From Candidatus Dormiibacterota bacterium (GTDB lineage: Bacteria > Chloroflexota > Dormibacteria > UBA8260 > Bog-877), in NCBI GenBank assembly GCA_003164475.1, contig PLTL01000200.1, positions 20,201 through 34,910 of the forward strand: a stretch of DNA of 14,710 nucleotides, given 5' to 3'. Below the pieces are notes generated by a model, which had not been told where the DNA came from, ran no database searches, and saw only the letters and a program-made list of their open reading frames with translations. Both the position numbers and the translations under genes were made by a program. Below are positions 6,681 to 13,859 of this stretch, piece by piece. Position 1 is the first letter of the stretch. Each line of letters opens with the position of its first letter.

Positions 6681-9139
6681 CACGCTCCTGTCTCCTTGCC
6701 GAGTCCGAGCTTGCCGGGGTTCATTACATCCTCGGGATCGAGCGCTGCCTTCACACGGCGGAGGGCGAGCATCCCCGTCCCGAGGGCCTCTTCGATGTAG
6801 GGCAGCCGCGCCAGCCCGATGCCGTGGTGGTGCGAGATCGCGGCCCCGCGCTCCAGGGCGACCTTCATCGCGACCTCCCAGATGGTGCGCAGGCGCGCCT
6901 CCGCGGCGGCATCGTCCTCGGCCCTCCCGAGGAGGATGAGGTAGAGCGAGGTCCCCTGCGGGTACACGTGCGAGAAGTGCCCGAGGACCTCGTCGGCATA
7001 CGGCGTCAGCGCACCCTTGAGGGCCAGGTAGGTCTCGAGAATCTGATCCCAGAAGTGCGCCACCTCGATGGTCTCAGCGAGGCCGCCCGCTGTCGCGAGC
7101 AGGTTCTCCACGGCCGAGAAGTCGAAGCGACGATCCATCCACGCCTCGGCAGCGGCCGGCCCGAGCGACCTACCGCCGTGCTCGTGGCAGATGTCGAGGG
7201 CGGCGGCGAACTCGGCTTCGGCGACGGCCCGGACGCCCTCGACTCCGAGGAACATGGCGCAGCCGTCGAAGGCCGGCTGCTGCAGTGCCTGGGGGGCCTC
7301 GTCGCGGTCGTAGAAGCGCACCAGAAACGGCCGCAGCCCTGCCCGCATGATCCGGCGCATGGCGCCCACACCGGCCTCGACGGTCTCGAAGCGCAGCGCC
7401 TCCAGGCGCCGGTGCTCGGGCAGGGGGAAGACCTTGAGTGTGACGTCTACCACCACCCCGGTCGTCCCCTCCGCGCCCACGAACAGGTGGCGGAGGTCGG
7501 GGCCCATCGAGGCCCGCGGGACCAGGGGCGTCTCGATGAGTTCGCCGGTGGGCAGGACGACGGTGAGCGCGACGATGAGGTCCTCGATGTTGCCGTACCG
7601 CGACGAGAACTGGCCTGCCGCCCGAGTCGCGACCCAGCCGCCCACCGAGGAGCGGTCGAGCGACTGTGGCGAGTGGCCCAGCGTGAGCCCGCGATCCTGG
7701 AGCTCGAGCTCGAGCTCCAGGCCCAGCTTGCCGGCCTGGACACGGACGATCAGGTTGGTGTCGTCGAGAAGCAGCACTCGCGACAGAGCCGCCATGTCCA
7801 GCGCGATACCACCTCGCAGAGGCAGGGGCGCGCCGGTGACCGCGGACCCCAGGCCCCAGGGAGTCACCGGGACGCCGCGGAGGCTGGCCCACGCCATGAG
7901 CCGGACCACCTGGTCGACCGTCGTCGGCCGGACCACGACCGCGGGCCGAAACGGCTGCTTCCCTTGCTGCCGCCACTTCGTCGCCACCGGCCAGGCATCG
8001 AAGCTGTGGAGAGCCAGGTCCTCGATGGTGGCTGAGACCGCGGCCGGGCCGAGCAACTCCTGGAGCTCGTTCACAAGGGCGGATTCCAGGCCGGTTGCCA
8101 TGCCCCCCCTCGAATGGCCGGTGCTCGCTGGGGACGATGGTAGCAGGCGTTTTGCCGGCTCTTCGTCGGCCCCGGGAGCGCCCTGGTGCGGGGCCTCGGG
8201 GGCGCTCGCGCGTGCGTTGCCTCCCATCGAGTCAGTGCCGGTGGCGCCTACCTTCCCGGTCCTCGCCGACACCAGTTCCTCCAGGAACTCAGCGATCCCT
8301 TCTCGGTCGTGCCGCCCGACTATCAGGTCGGCGACGGCGCGAGGGCCGGCCATGGCATTGGACGGAGCGACGGCCAGGCCGGCGAGAGTCAGCATGCCCA
8401 CGTCGTTCTCGCCGTCCCCGGCTGCGATCACCTCGTGGGGTGCGATCGCGAACCGGGAGAGGACGTCGCGGAGCGCGTGCTCCTTGGTGGCATCGGCAGG
8501 GCTGGCCTCGAAGAACTGGCGCATCGAGCGCATGACCGTCGCGGGAGGCAGCGCTGCCAGAATTGCCGGCTCGCAGCGGTCCAGGTCCTCCGGGTCACCT
8601 CCCAGCATCGCCTTGAGGATGCTGGGCCGACCACTGGAGAGCCTTGCCTCGTCTCCCGGCCCGAGGGGGAGGATGGCCATCTCGTTGATCCTCTGCAACC
8701 ACTCCGCGACCGGCCCCGGCCCGGTGACCCAGATCGTGCGTTGCGTCCAGAGGCTCACCGTCAGGTTGAGCTGATGACTGAGTCGCACGATCTGGCGGAC
8801 CACCGCAGGGGGCAGGTAGTGCACGTCGAGCACGTCGAGTGCCGGTGGCTGCACGGTTAGCGAGCCGCCGCAGGTGATCAGCGGCGCCGAGAGGCCGGCC
8901 TCCTGCCAGACGGGCACAACCGACTGGTGCGTGCGGCCGGTGACGATCACCACCCGCAGTCCGGCCCGCTCTGCCAGTCCCAGGGCCGCAATCGTGCGGG
9001 CGCTGACATTCCCGTCGGCGCCCGCGAGCGTGCCGTCCACATCCACGGCGAGCAGCCGGTAGAGGTTCCAATCCAGCGTTCGCCGGATTGCTCGACCGGC
9101 GAACTCCCCGGCGCCGATCGGCCCCGCGGGCCCGCTCAT
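6680..9139 (-). CDS. HAD (Cof-type) phosphatase fused to alkyl-DHAP-synthase-like FAD oxidase
   Basis: An 819-residue two-domain protein. Residues about 27-290 are a HAD phosphatase of the Cof/IIB type: DVDGT (33-37) with nucleophile Asp33 and acid/base Asp35, TGR (67-69), Lys219 in ATKEHAL, and GDGENDVGM (241-249). Residues 291-346 are an Ala/Gly/Ser/Pro-rich linker. From about 347 it resembles alkyldihydroxyacetonephosphate synthase and related FAD oxidases: a PCMH FAD-binding domain (RPTTVDQV, PVTPWGLGSAVTGA), GWVATRAAGQFSSRYGNIED (501-520), HFSHVYPQGTSLYL, the His triad HHHG (770-773) and the NPGK tail (807-810). Known AGPS swaps the acyl chain of acyl-DHAP for a fatty alcohol, making the ether bond. 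The start ATG at 9139 has AGAGGAG 5 bases upstream. An internal ATG at 8101 behind GAGGGGGG might give the oxidase alone. Whether this one makes ether lipids is inferred. Confidence 0.88.
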   Translation of the reverse strand: MSGPAGPIGAGEFAGRAIRRTLDWNLYRLLAVDVDGTLAGADGNVSARTIAALGLAERAGLRVVIVTGRTHQSVVPVWQEAGLSAPLITCGGSLTVQPPALDVLDVHYLPPAVVRQIVRLSHQLNLTVSLWTQRTIWVTGPGPVAEWLQRINEMAILPLGPGDEARLSSGRPSILKAMLGGDPEDLDRCEPAILAALPPATVMRSMRQFFEASPADATKEHALRDVLSRFAIAPHEVIAAGDGENDVGMLTLAGLAVAPSNAMAGPRAVADLIVGRHDREGIAEFLEELVSARTGKVGATGTDSMGGNARASAPEAPHQGAPGADEEPAKRLLPSSPASTGHSRGGMATGLESALVNELQELLGPAAVSATIEDLALHSFDAWPVATKWRQQGKQPFRPAVVVRPTTVDQVVRLMAWASLRGVPVTPWGLGSAVTGAPLPLRGGIALDMAALSRVLLLDDTNLIVRVQAGKLGLELELELQDRGLTLGHSPQSLDRSSVGGWVATRAAGQFSSRYGNIEDLIVALTVVLPTGELIETPLVPRASMGPDLRHLFVGAEGTTGVVVDVTLKVFPLPEHRRLEALRFETVEAGVGAMRRIMRAGLRPFLVRFYDRDEAPQALQQPAFDGCAMFLGVEGVRAVAEAEFAAALDICHEHGGRSLGPAAAEAWMDRRFDFSAVENLLATAGGLAETIEVAHFWDQILETYLALKGALTPYADEVLGHFSHVYPQGTSLYLILLGRAEDDAAAEARLRTIWEVAMKVALERGAAISHHHGIGLARLPYIEEALGTGMLALRRVKAALDPEDVMNPGKLGLGKETGA
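7696..7721. repeat. 26-bp perfect palindrome inside the oxidase coding region
   Basis: The 26 bases centred between 7708 and 7709 read the same on both strands; the half-site is CCTGGAGCTCGAG. It encodes the alternating Leu-Glu run LELELEL (about residues 474-480) of the AGPS-like domain. The simplest explanation is repeated CTC/GAG-type codons for Leu and Glu, which are near-complementary, rather than a regulatory site. Confidence 0.6.
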
Positions 9140-9144
9140 CCCTG

Positions 9145-9152
9145 CTCCTCTT
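9145..9152 (-). promoter_or_regulatory. Shine-Dalgarno site of the HAD-oxidase fusion gene
   Basis: AAGAGGAG on the minus strand lies 5 bases before the ATG at 9139, between it and the stop of the small membrane-protein frame (9166-9168). It supports 9139 as the true start and therefore that the HAD domain belongs to the translated product. Confidence 0.65.
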
Positions 9153-9165
9153 CGCGCCCCACCGG

Positions 9166-9435
9166 TCAGACGCCCGCGGATCCGGCGGGCACGCCCACGG
9201 TACCGATGCTCAGATGCGCCCGACGTCGGGGCGCAGCCAGCAGAGCATACCCGACGAGGAAGACGGCGAAGGCGATCGCGACCGCCAGGGCCGCGCCCCG
9301 AGGCCTGCGCGCGTCTCCCGGCTCCGGCCGTGATGGGCGCCCTGGAGGCCGTGAGGGGCGGTGTCCCAGCCTGAGCCGCTCAACAGTCCGCCTCCAGCCT
9401 CGGCCCTGAACTCGGTCGCCCGTGAAGGGCGCCAA
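9166..9435 (-). CDS. Small single-pass membrane protein, unknown function
   Basis: An 89-residue frame with an Arg/Pro-rich first half and one clear hydrophobic segment (ALAVAIAFAVFLVGYALLAA, about residues 49-68), followed by Arg-rich APRRRAH and a short Gly/Val tail. Arg on both sides makes topology ambiguous. Codons across the hydrophobic part have almost only G/C at third positions, as in real genes here; the first 40 codons are less convincing. The start is uncertain: TTG at 9435 is the only ATG/GTG/TTG upstream of the hydrophobic segment that I see, and it lacks a clear ribosome site. Its stop is 26 bases before the HAD-oxidase fusion start, so it would be the first gene of that operon. 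It could be a membrane anchor or helper for the downstream enzymes, or a chance frame. Confidence 0.42.
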   Translation of the reverse strand: MAPFTGDRVQGRGWRRTVERLRLGHRPSRPPGRPSRPEPGDARRPRGAALAVAIAFAVFLVGYALLAAPRRRAHLSIGTVGVPAGSAGV

Positions 9436-9491
9436 AGCCCACGCCCCGGTTGGATTCGGGCCGGTCCGGTCAGGGGTCAGGCCGGGCTGGG

Positions 9492-9520
9492 ACTCTCCAT
9501 CATTCTCACTTCCCGGTCAA
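9492..9520 (-). promoter_or_regulatory. Candidate promoter of the 9435-3537 operon
   Basis: On the minus strand TTGACC (9515-9520) matches the -35 consensus at five of six positions. GAGAGT (9492-9497) matches three of six -10 positions (A2, A4, T6), with exactly 17 bp between them. Transcription would start near 9485, about 50 bases before the first frame of the operon. The -10 is weak. Confidence 0.33.
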
Positions 9521-9722
9521 GCCGGACCCCGCCCAAGCCAAACGCTGAGACGGGGCCGGCGCCACCGGCCGCGTCCGGGCCAGCCCGCCTGCCACGGACC
9601 TGCCCGCCCCCCGCTCCTTGGGAGGGTGGAGTGACCGGTGGAGGGTGCCTCCAGGGTGCCCGCCCTGGCCGGGATCGCGGCGCCGCGCCGGTCGTGCGGA
9701 CCCGGTCGCGGCCCCAATGCCG

Positions 9723-9728
9723 TATAAG
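9723..9728 (+). promoter_or_regulatory. Candidate -10 box of the dipeptidase gene
   Basis: TATAAG matches the -10 consensus at five of six positions in an otherwise very GC-rich setting. It lies 36 bases before the GTG start, giving a leader of about 30 bases that includes the ribosome site. No clear -35 is seen at 16-18 bp. Confidence 0.38.
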
Positions 9729-9750
9729 GCGAGGACGAACGTAGGCTGGT

Positions 9751-9757
9751 AGGGGGG
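9751..9757 (+). promoter_or_regulatory. Shine-Dalgarno site fixing the dipeptidase GTG start
   Basis: AGGGGGG lies 7 bases upstream of the GTG at 9765. It supports that non-ATG codon as the start, which places the metal-binding HND motif at the expected position close to the N-terminus. Confidence 0.55.
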
Positions 9758-9764
9758 ACCGACG

Positions 9765-10871
9765 GTGCAGCCGATCCTGGTCGTCGACGGGCACAACGAT
9801 CTTCCCTGGGCGTATCGCCAGGCGGGAGCCGACGATCTCCAGGGCCTCAACGTGACCGACCCCTCGCCGAGCTTGGACACAGACCTTCCTCGACTTGTTC
9901 GGGGCGCGGTGGGCGGGCAGTTCTGGTCGGTGTTCGTGCCCACGGACCTCGAGGGCAACGACGCGGTCCGGGCCACGCTGGAGCAGATTGACTTTGTTCA
10001 CCGGTTGGTCGAGGCCTATCCGGACACCTTGGAGCTGACATGCACGGTGGCCCAAGCCCAGGCCGCCATGGCCAAGGGCAGGATCGCGTCCTTCCTTGGC
10101 GCCGAGGGTGGCCACTCGATCGCCGAGTCGCTCCAGGTGCTGCGCGTGTTCTACCGGCTCGGGGTGCGGTACCTCACCCTCACCCACAACCGCAACCTTT
10201 CCTGGGCGGATTCCTGCACCGACGAACCGGTCCTGAGGGGCTTGTCCAGATTCGGGGAGGCGGTGGTCGGGGAGATGAACCGCTTGGGGATGCTGGTGGA
10301 TCTGAGTCACACCTCCGCCGACACCGCCCGAGCTGCCCTGCGTGTGAGCCGGGCCCCGGTCATTTTCAGTCACTCCGCCTGCCGAGCCCTCTGTGATCAT
10401 CCGCGCGACGTCCCCGACGACGTCCTCGCCGCACTCCGTGAGAACGGTGGGGTGGTGATGATCACGTTTGTGCCCGCCTTCGTGTCCCCGGAGTGTGCCG
10501 CGTGGGAGCTGGAGCTGCGTGCCGAGCTCGGCCGGCACCAGCTCGATCCGGACGGTGTGGGGCCGGAGCCGCCGTTCGTGAGGGAGTGGGAGAGCTCCCA
10601 TCCCCGGCCGAGGGCGACAGTCGCCCACGTCGCCGACCACGTGGAGCATGCCCGCGAGGTGGCCGGGCTGGAGCACATCGGCATCGGCGCGGACTTCGAT
10701 GGCAGCCCCGACTTCCCCGTCGGGCTGGAGGATGTCTCCTGCTACCCAAATTTGATGGGGGTCCTCGAGGCACGGGGATGGTCGCGGCTGGAGCTCCAGC
10801 GGTTGGGGTCGACCAATCTGCTGGAGGCGATGCGCGGTGCTGAGAGGGTGGCTGAGCAGCTGCGCCGATAG
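9765..10871 (+). CDS. Membrane dipeptidase-type hydrolase (peptidase family M19)
   Basis: M19 (renal dipeptidase-like) enzymes are di-zinc hydrolases of the amidohydrolase fold that cleave dipeptides, sometimes with D-residues or other small amides. All expected ligands are present in the 368-residue protein: His10 and Asp12 in DGHND, bridging Glu114 in GAEGGHS, His182 in DLSHTS, His203 in FSHSACR, and Asp310 in GADFDG. Arg214 in DHPRD fits the substrate-carboxylate Arg of the family. There is no signal peptide or membrane segment, so it is probably cytoplasmic, as in many bacterial members. GTG at 9765 is the start, supported by AGGGGGG 7 bases upstream. The gene is alone on its strand, divergent from the glycerolipid-type operon and convergent with the ParA gene. 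Its substrate is not predictable from the sequence. Confidence 0.93.
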   Translation: MQPILVVDGHNDLPWAYRQAGADDLQGLNVTDPSPSLDTDLPRLVRGAVGGQFWSVFVPTDLEGNDAVRATLEQIDFVHRLVEAYPDTLELTCTVAQAQAAMAKGRIASFLGAEGGHSIAESLQVLRVFYRLGVRYLTLTHNRNLSWADSCTDEPVLRGLSRFGEAVVGEMNRLGMLVDLSHTSADTARAALRVSRAPVIFSHSACRALCDHPRDVPDDVLAALRENGGVVMITFVPAFVSPECAAWELELRAELGRHQLDPDGVGPEPPFVREWESSHPRPRATVAHVADHVEHAREVAGLEHIGIGADFDGSPDFPVGLEDVSCYPNLMGVLEARGWSRLELQRLGSTNLLEAMRGAERVAEQLRR

Positions 10872-10872
10872 G

Positions 10873-10942
10873 GACCCGTCGGGTCGAGGTCTGGGCCGTC
10901 CCGCCGCCCCGGCCCATCCGGTCGCGGTGCCCGTGGGCGACC
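10873..10942. terminator. Two small hairpins between convergent genes
   Basis: Just after the dipeptidase stop, GACCC (10873-10877) and GGGTC (10881-10885) form a tight hairpin. Further on, GGTCGC (10920-10925) pairs with GCGACC (10937-10942). The 80-bp gap ends at the ParA gene stop, so a bidirectional terminator is expected here. Neither hairpin has a T tract, so this is weak. Confidence 0.25.
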
Positions 10943-10951
10943 CCGGCGAGC

Positions 10952-11698
10952 TCAGCGCTCGGCCAGGTCCCGCACCTCGGTCCACAACTGTCGATAGGCG
11001 GCCGCGGCCGCGCTCTTGGGCGAGAAGACCACGACCGGCAGCCGTCGGGGACCCATCTGCTCCACGATTGAAGCCGCAGGCACGATCGCGCGTGCGAGAT
11101 CGGAGCGCTCTGCCCCAACCCGGGCGACGGTGTCCCGGTGCAGCCGCTTGCGGCTGTCCACCAACGAGAAGAAGGCGAGGATCCGTGGCCGCGGTCGCCT
11201 GGCGTGGGCCACGAAGTCGGTGAGCTGGTCGAAGGTGCGTAAGGAGAGGGTCGCGGGCACCAGGGGGACCAGCAGGGTGTCGGCCGCTCGCAGCACCCCC
11301 TCGGACACCAGCGACACGCTCGGGGGGCAGTCCAGGATCAGGACTTGGTACTCGGCCGCCAGAGGCTTCAGCAGTTGGGCGATGCGTCGGGTGGGGCGCT
11401 TGGCACGGTCGAGCGCGAGGTCCATCGTGCGGTAGGAGAAGTCCGCCGGCAGCAGGTCGAGGTTGTCGAAGTCAGTGCCCTTGATCAGGGCGTCGAGCGA
11501 CGTCCGGCCCCTGATCAGCGCCTTCACTCCACCTCGCACCCGCGGGCGGACGCGGAAGAGGAACGTTGCCGCGCCCTGCGGGTCAAGGTCCCAGAGCAGG
11601 GTTCGTCGGCCTTCCTGAGCCGCCAGATAGGCCAGGTTCACCGCTGCGGACGTCTTGCCGACGCCGCCCTTGATGTTGTAGGTGGCGAGGACCCTCAC
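10952..11698 (-). CDS. ParA/MinD-family partitioning ATPase (orphan, CHAD-linked)
   Basis: ParA-family ATPases dimerise with ATP, bind DNA or membrane non-specifically, and position cargo such as chromosomes, plasmids or protein bodies. The 248-residue protein has the deviant Walker A motif KGGVGKT (10-16) with signature Lys10, the A' motif DLDPQG (37-42) and Walker B LILDCPPS (120-127). It has no N-terminal helix-turn-helix extension, so it is of the short type. No ParB, rRNA-methyltransferase or origin gene is nearby, so it is unlikely to be the main chromosomal ParA. The start is GTG at 11698, overlapping the TGA of the upstream CHAD gene by four bases (GTGA), which implies coupled translation. 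An adapter that activates its ATPase would be expected; the CHAD protein is the obvious candidate partner. Family certain, cargo inferred. Confidence 0.93.
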   Translation of the reverse strand: MRVLATYNIKGGVGKTSAAVNLAYLAAQEGRRTLLWDLDPQGAATFLFRVRPRVRGGVKALIRGRTSLDALIKGTDFDNLDLLPADFSYRTMDLALDRAKRPTRRIAQLLKPLAAEYQVLILDCPPSVSLVSEGVLRAADTLLVPLVPATLSLRTFDQLTDFVAHARRPRPRILAFFSLVDSRKRLHRDTVARVGAERSDLARAIVPAASIVEQMGPRRLPVVVFSPKSAAAAAYRQLWTEVRDLAER

Positions 11699-13353
11699 GG
11701 TCGCCCGGGGTCTGGGCTGGGCTGGGGTGCCGGTTGGGCCATGGTCAGGTCTGCCACATTCCGGCGAGTCCTCTTGTTGGCAAAACGCTCGAATCTCTCT
11801 GCGAACTGGGCACGGGCCTGTCCCTGGCGTGACTCTACCGCGTCGGCCGCGCGGCCCATTGCCATGAACGTCGCTGCGGACGTGCCTCCAGCAGCCAGCA
11901 TCTCGTCCGCGAAGGCGGAGACGGCGGCCCGTTGCACCTGGGCGTCCTGAAACTCACCCAGGCAATCCTGCAGCTCCTTCAGCTGGCCGAGGACCGTGCG
12001 GTAGGGCCGCTGGTTGAGCAGAGACGCGAAGAACTCAAGCAGGTAGCGCAGCTCCTTACAGCGCTTGCGCAGCGCATGCAGATCGGTGGCCGGAGACGCC
12101 TCGGTGATCGCCTCTCCCAGCCGCCTCGCCCGCCGGTAGGTCCGCGCGATCCGCGGCGGCGCCACCTCCCCGATGGGCCGGCCGCCGGCCGCGGCCGCCC
12201 CATCCTTGGTCACCTCCGGCTCGTCCGTGGCCAGGGCGCGCCAGCGCTGGAGCGCTCTCGCCCATCGCGGCGAGCGCAGGCCCCGCACCAGGGCCCTCTG
12301 AGCCAGCTGGCGCCGGACTCCAAGGAAGTCCAGGAAGGGTTTCAGCTCTGCACCCCGGGTGCCCTCCGCACCGGTGGCGTCCATGGCGAGCAGGTAGGCG
12401 TCGAGGTCGCGGGTCGGTGTGGTGAGGTCGCCCATCCACTTCAGGTCCCCGACCAGGTGGACGACATCGCCCGCCGGTAGGACATCGCCCATGAGCTTGA
12501 GAGCTGTTCTGGCGCGACGCACCGACACCCTGAGGTCGTGCAGGAACTCCGTGTCCAGGTCGGCCAGGACCCCGGGCATGTTGCGTTCGGCGACGGAGAG
12601 GAGCCGGGCCATGATGGCCTGGACCGCAGCGCTGGCCGGCATCGTCGCGGCCAGGCTGAGCTGGAGCTGGCCCGTGTAGTCGCCGGGGCGGCGCCCCAGC
12701 TCCTCGAGCGCGCCGGGGAGCCAGCCACCGGAACTGGGGCGCAGCCCGGGCAGGCCTGCCAGCAGGCGAACCAGCCTGTCGGCCTGGCCCTGGTAGCCGC
12801 GCACGGGCACGACTCGCAGTCGGCAGCCTGGACCAAGGGAGCGGCGGGACCGGCCGGTGGGCTCCTCGACCACGATCCGGGCCAGGGTCTTGGCCTGGGC
12901 GTCGACCACACGGAAGGTGCAGGCCTGGGCCGTGACCCTCGCCAGCGGCAGCAGCGCCCGTATCTGCACCACCCCTGCGAGCCGGTCCCGCAGCGGACCA
13001 GCCGGCACCAGCGCCTCCAGCAGGAACGCCTCCGGACCGCCGCTGGCGGTGATGACCGCGGGAGGGGCCGGCGCCAGCAGCAGCAGCTCCCCTGAGCTGT
13101 CGCGCAGCAGCAGATGGGTCCGGTCGCCGTGGGGTCCGGACGCTCGCTCGAGGATCAGCCCCGCCCGGTCGAGGCGCCAGTCGAAGGTGTCGAACCACTC
13201 GTGGCGCACGGTACGCAGCGGCTCGGTCGCGACTCGGAGCCGCACCCCCAGCGCAGCCGTCAGCAGGGCGTGCGAAATGGCGGCATCAGCGGCGAACTCG
13301 CGTGACGGCGGAGGCACCTGGGGTTGAGCTCGCTGAGGTGATCCCCGGGTCAT
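11695..13353 (-). CDS. CYTH-like/CHAD domain protein, likely polyphosphate-binding
   Basis: A 552-residue protein. Residues about 20-200 resemble a CYTH (triphosphate tunnel) domain: WFDTFDWRLDRAGLILERA (53-71) matches the usual 'YFDTpdxxLxxaGxxLR' strand. The N-terminal ExExK metal-binding motif of active CYTH enzymes is not seen, so this part is probably catalytically dead. Residues about 235-525 are a CHAD helical domain with its two basic His-containing motifs, FLHDLRVSVRRAR (270-282) and DLHALRKRCKELRY (424-437). CHAD domains are known to bind polyphosphate and to locate to polyphosphate granules. The C-terminal tail is Pro-rich. The start is ATG at 13353, with no clear ribosome site. 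The gene overlaps the downstream ParA gene by four bases, and this coupling suggests that the two proteins act together. Confidence 0.9.
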   Translation of the reverse strand: MTRGSPQRAQPQVPPPSREFAADAAISHALLTAALGVRLRVATEPLRTVRHEWFDTFDWRLDRAGLILERASGPHGDRTHLLLRDSSGELLLLAPAPPAVITASGGPEAFLLEALVPAGPLRDRLAGVVQIRALLPLARVTAQACTFRVVDAQAKTLARIVVEEPTGRSRRSLGPGCRLRVVPVRGYQGQADRLVRLLAGLPGLRPSSGGWLPGALEELGRRPGDYTGQLQLSLAATMPASAAVQAIMARLLSVAERNMPGVLADLDTEFLHDLRVSVRRARTALKLMGDVLPAGDVVHLVGDLKWMGDLTTPTRDLDAYLLAMDATGAEGTRGAELKPFLDFLGVRRQLAQRALVRGLRSPRWARALQRWRALATDEPEVTKDGAAAAGGRPIGEVAPPRIARTYRRARRLGEAITEASPATDLHALRKRCKELRYLLEFFASLLNQRPYRTVLGQLKELQDCLGEFQDAQVQRAAVSAFADEMLAAGGTSAATFMAMGRAADAVESRQGQARAQFAERFERFANKRTRRNVADLTMAQPAPQPSPDPGRP

Positions 13354-13859
13354 CGTCGCCGGCCGCTTCGCGCCCGAGCCCGACTCGGAATGGCTCCGTC
13401 AGAAACCTGGCCTATCCGGGGCGGCCGAGAGCTGGTCATGGCCACGTTCGCTCCACTGCAGCCGGAGTTCCTCCAAGCGATGCCGGCTCTGCCTCGGGCT
13501 TCAAACGGCCCCCGGGCCGTGCATCAGCTGCGGGCCTGTGCTGGACGCGGTCAACTGGCACAGGCCGTGAAGCCTTGATTGCACGGTCGCCGACAACGGT
13601 CCATGGGCAGCCAGCATGATGCCACAAGTGTTGCGGCCCCTCCCCGGGGAGGGCCGGCCGACCTCAGGGGTGGGTCACCCTGGCGCAAATCGCGGAGCTG
13701 GAGCGAATCAAAGTTGGGTCGGCGGGAGCTGAGCAGTCTCCGGCACTGCCTTCGTTCTGGCTGGCGACCCGGGATCGGAGCGTCCCAGGCACGGCCCTGC
13801 GGAGCGCTGGAGCAGGCTCCGATCTGGCCGGTCCGCGCAGAGTTCCCGATGCGATCGGT
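13354..13859. other. 506-bp gap upstream of the CHAD-ParA operon
   Basis: No convincing gene is seen here. A 62-codon plus-strand frame at 13390-13578 has mixed third positions and no motif, and frames running on into 14157 are antisense to the protease gene. The gap should hold the promoter of the CHAD-ParA operon (candidate at 13411-13439) and the end of the protease transcript. I see no T-tract hairpin after the protease stop. Confidence 0.5.
13411..13439 (-). promoter_or_regulatory. Candidate promoter of the CHAD-ParA operon
   Basis: On the minus strand ATGACC (13434-13439) matches four of six -35 bases. GATAGG (13411-13416) has the ATA core of the -10, with a 17-bp spacer. It would give a leader of about 50 bases before the ATG at 13353. 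Both hexamers are weak. Confidence 0.27.

Larger units (their letters stand above)
9436..9764. other. 329-bp divergent intergenic region
   Basis: This region separates the glycerolipid-type operon (-) from the dipeptidase gene (+) and should hold both promoters. Candidates are a -35/-10 pair on the minus strand (9492-9520) and a TATAAG box on the plus strand (9723-9728). A hairpin with stems CCAGGG (9651-9656) and CCCTGG (9663-9668) and a 6-base loop lies between them. Open frames crossing the region have no motifs. Confidence 0.5.

Noticed and set aside
4968..8774. Several long plus-strand frames (such as 4968-6272, 6824-8035 and 7347-8774)
   Set aside because: They are complementary shadows of the glpD, kinase and oxidase genes with no family motifs.
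9477..10985. Long minus-strand open frame (502 codons) opposite the dipeptidase gene
   Set aside because: It is antisense to a gene with all M19 metal ligands, reads as low-complexity Gly/Arg/His/Pro, and has no motif; long antisense frames are expected in GC-rich DNA.
10952..11698. Main chromosome-partitioning ParA near a replication origin
   Set aside because: No parB, gidB, dnaA or origin-type repeats are nearby; the gene is coupled to a CHAD gene instead.
13390..13578. 62-codon plus-strand frame upstream of the CHAD gene
   Set aside because: Third positions are mixed, there is no ribosome site or motif, and it overlaps the likely promoter of the CHAD-ParA operon.
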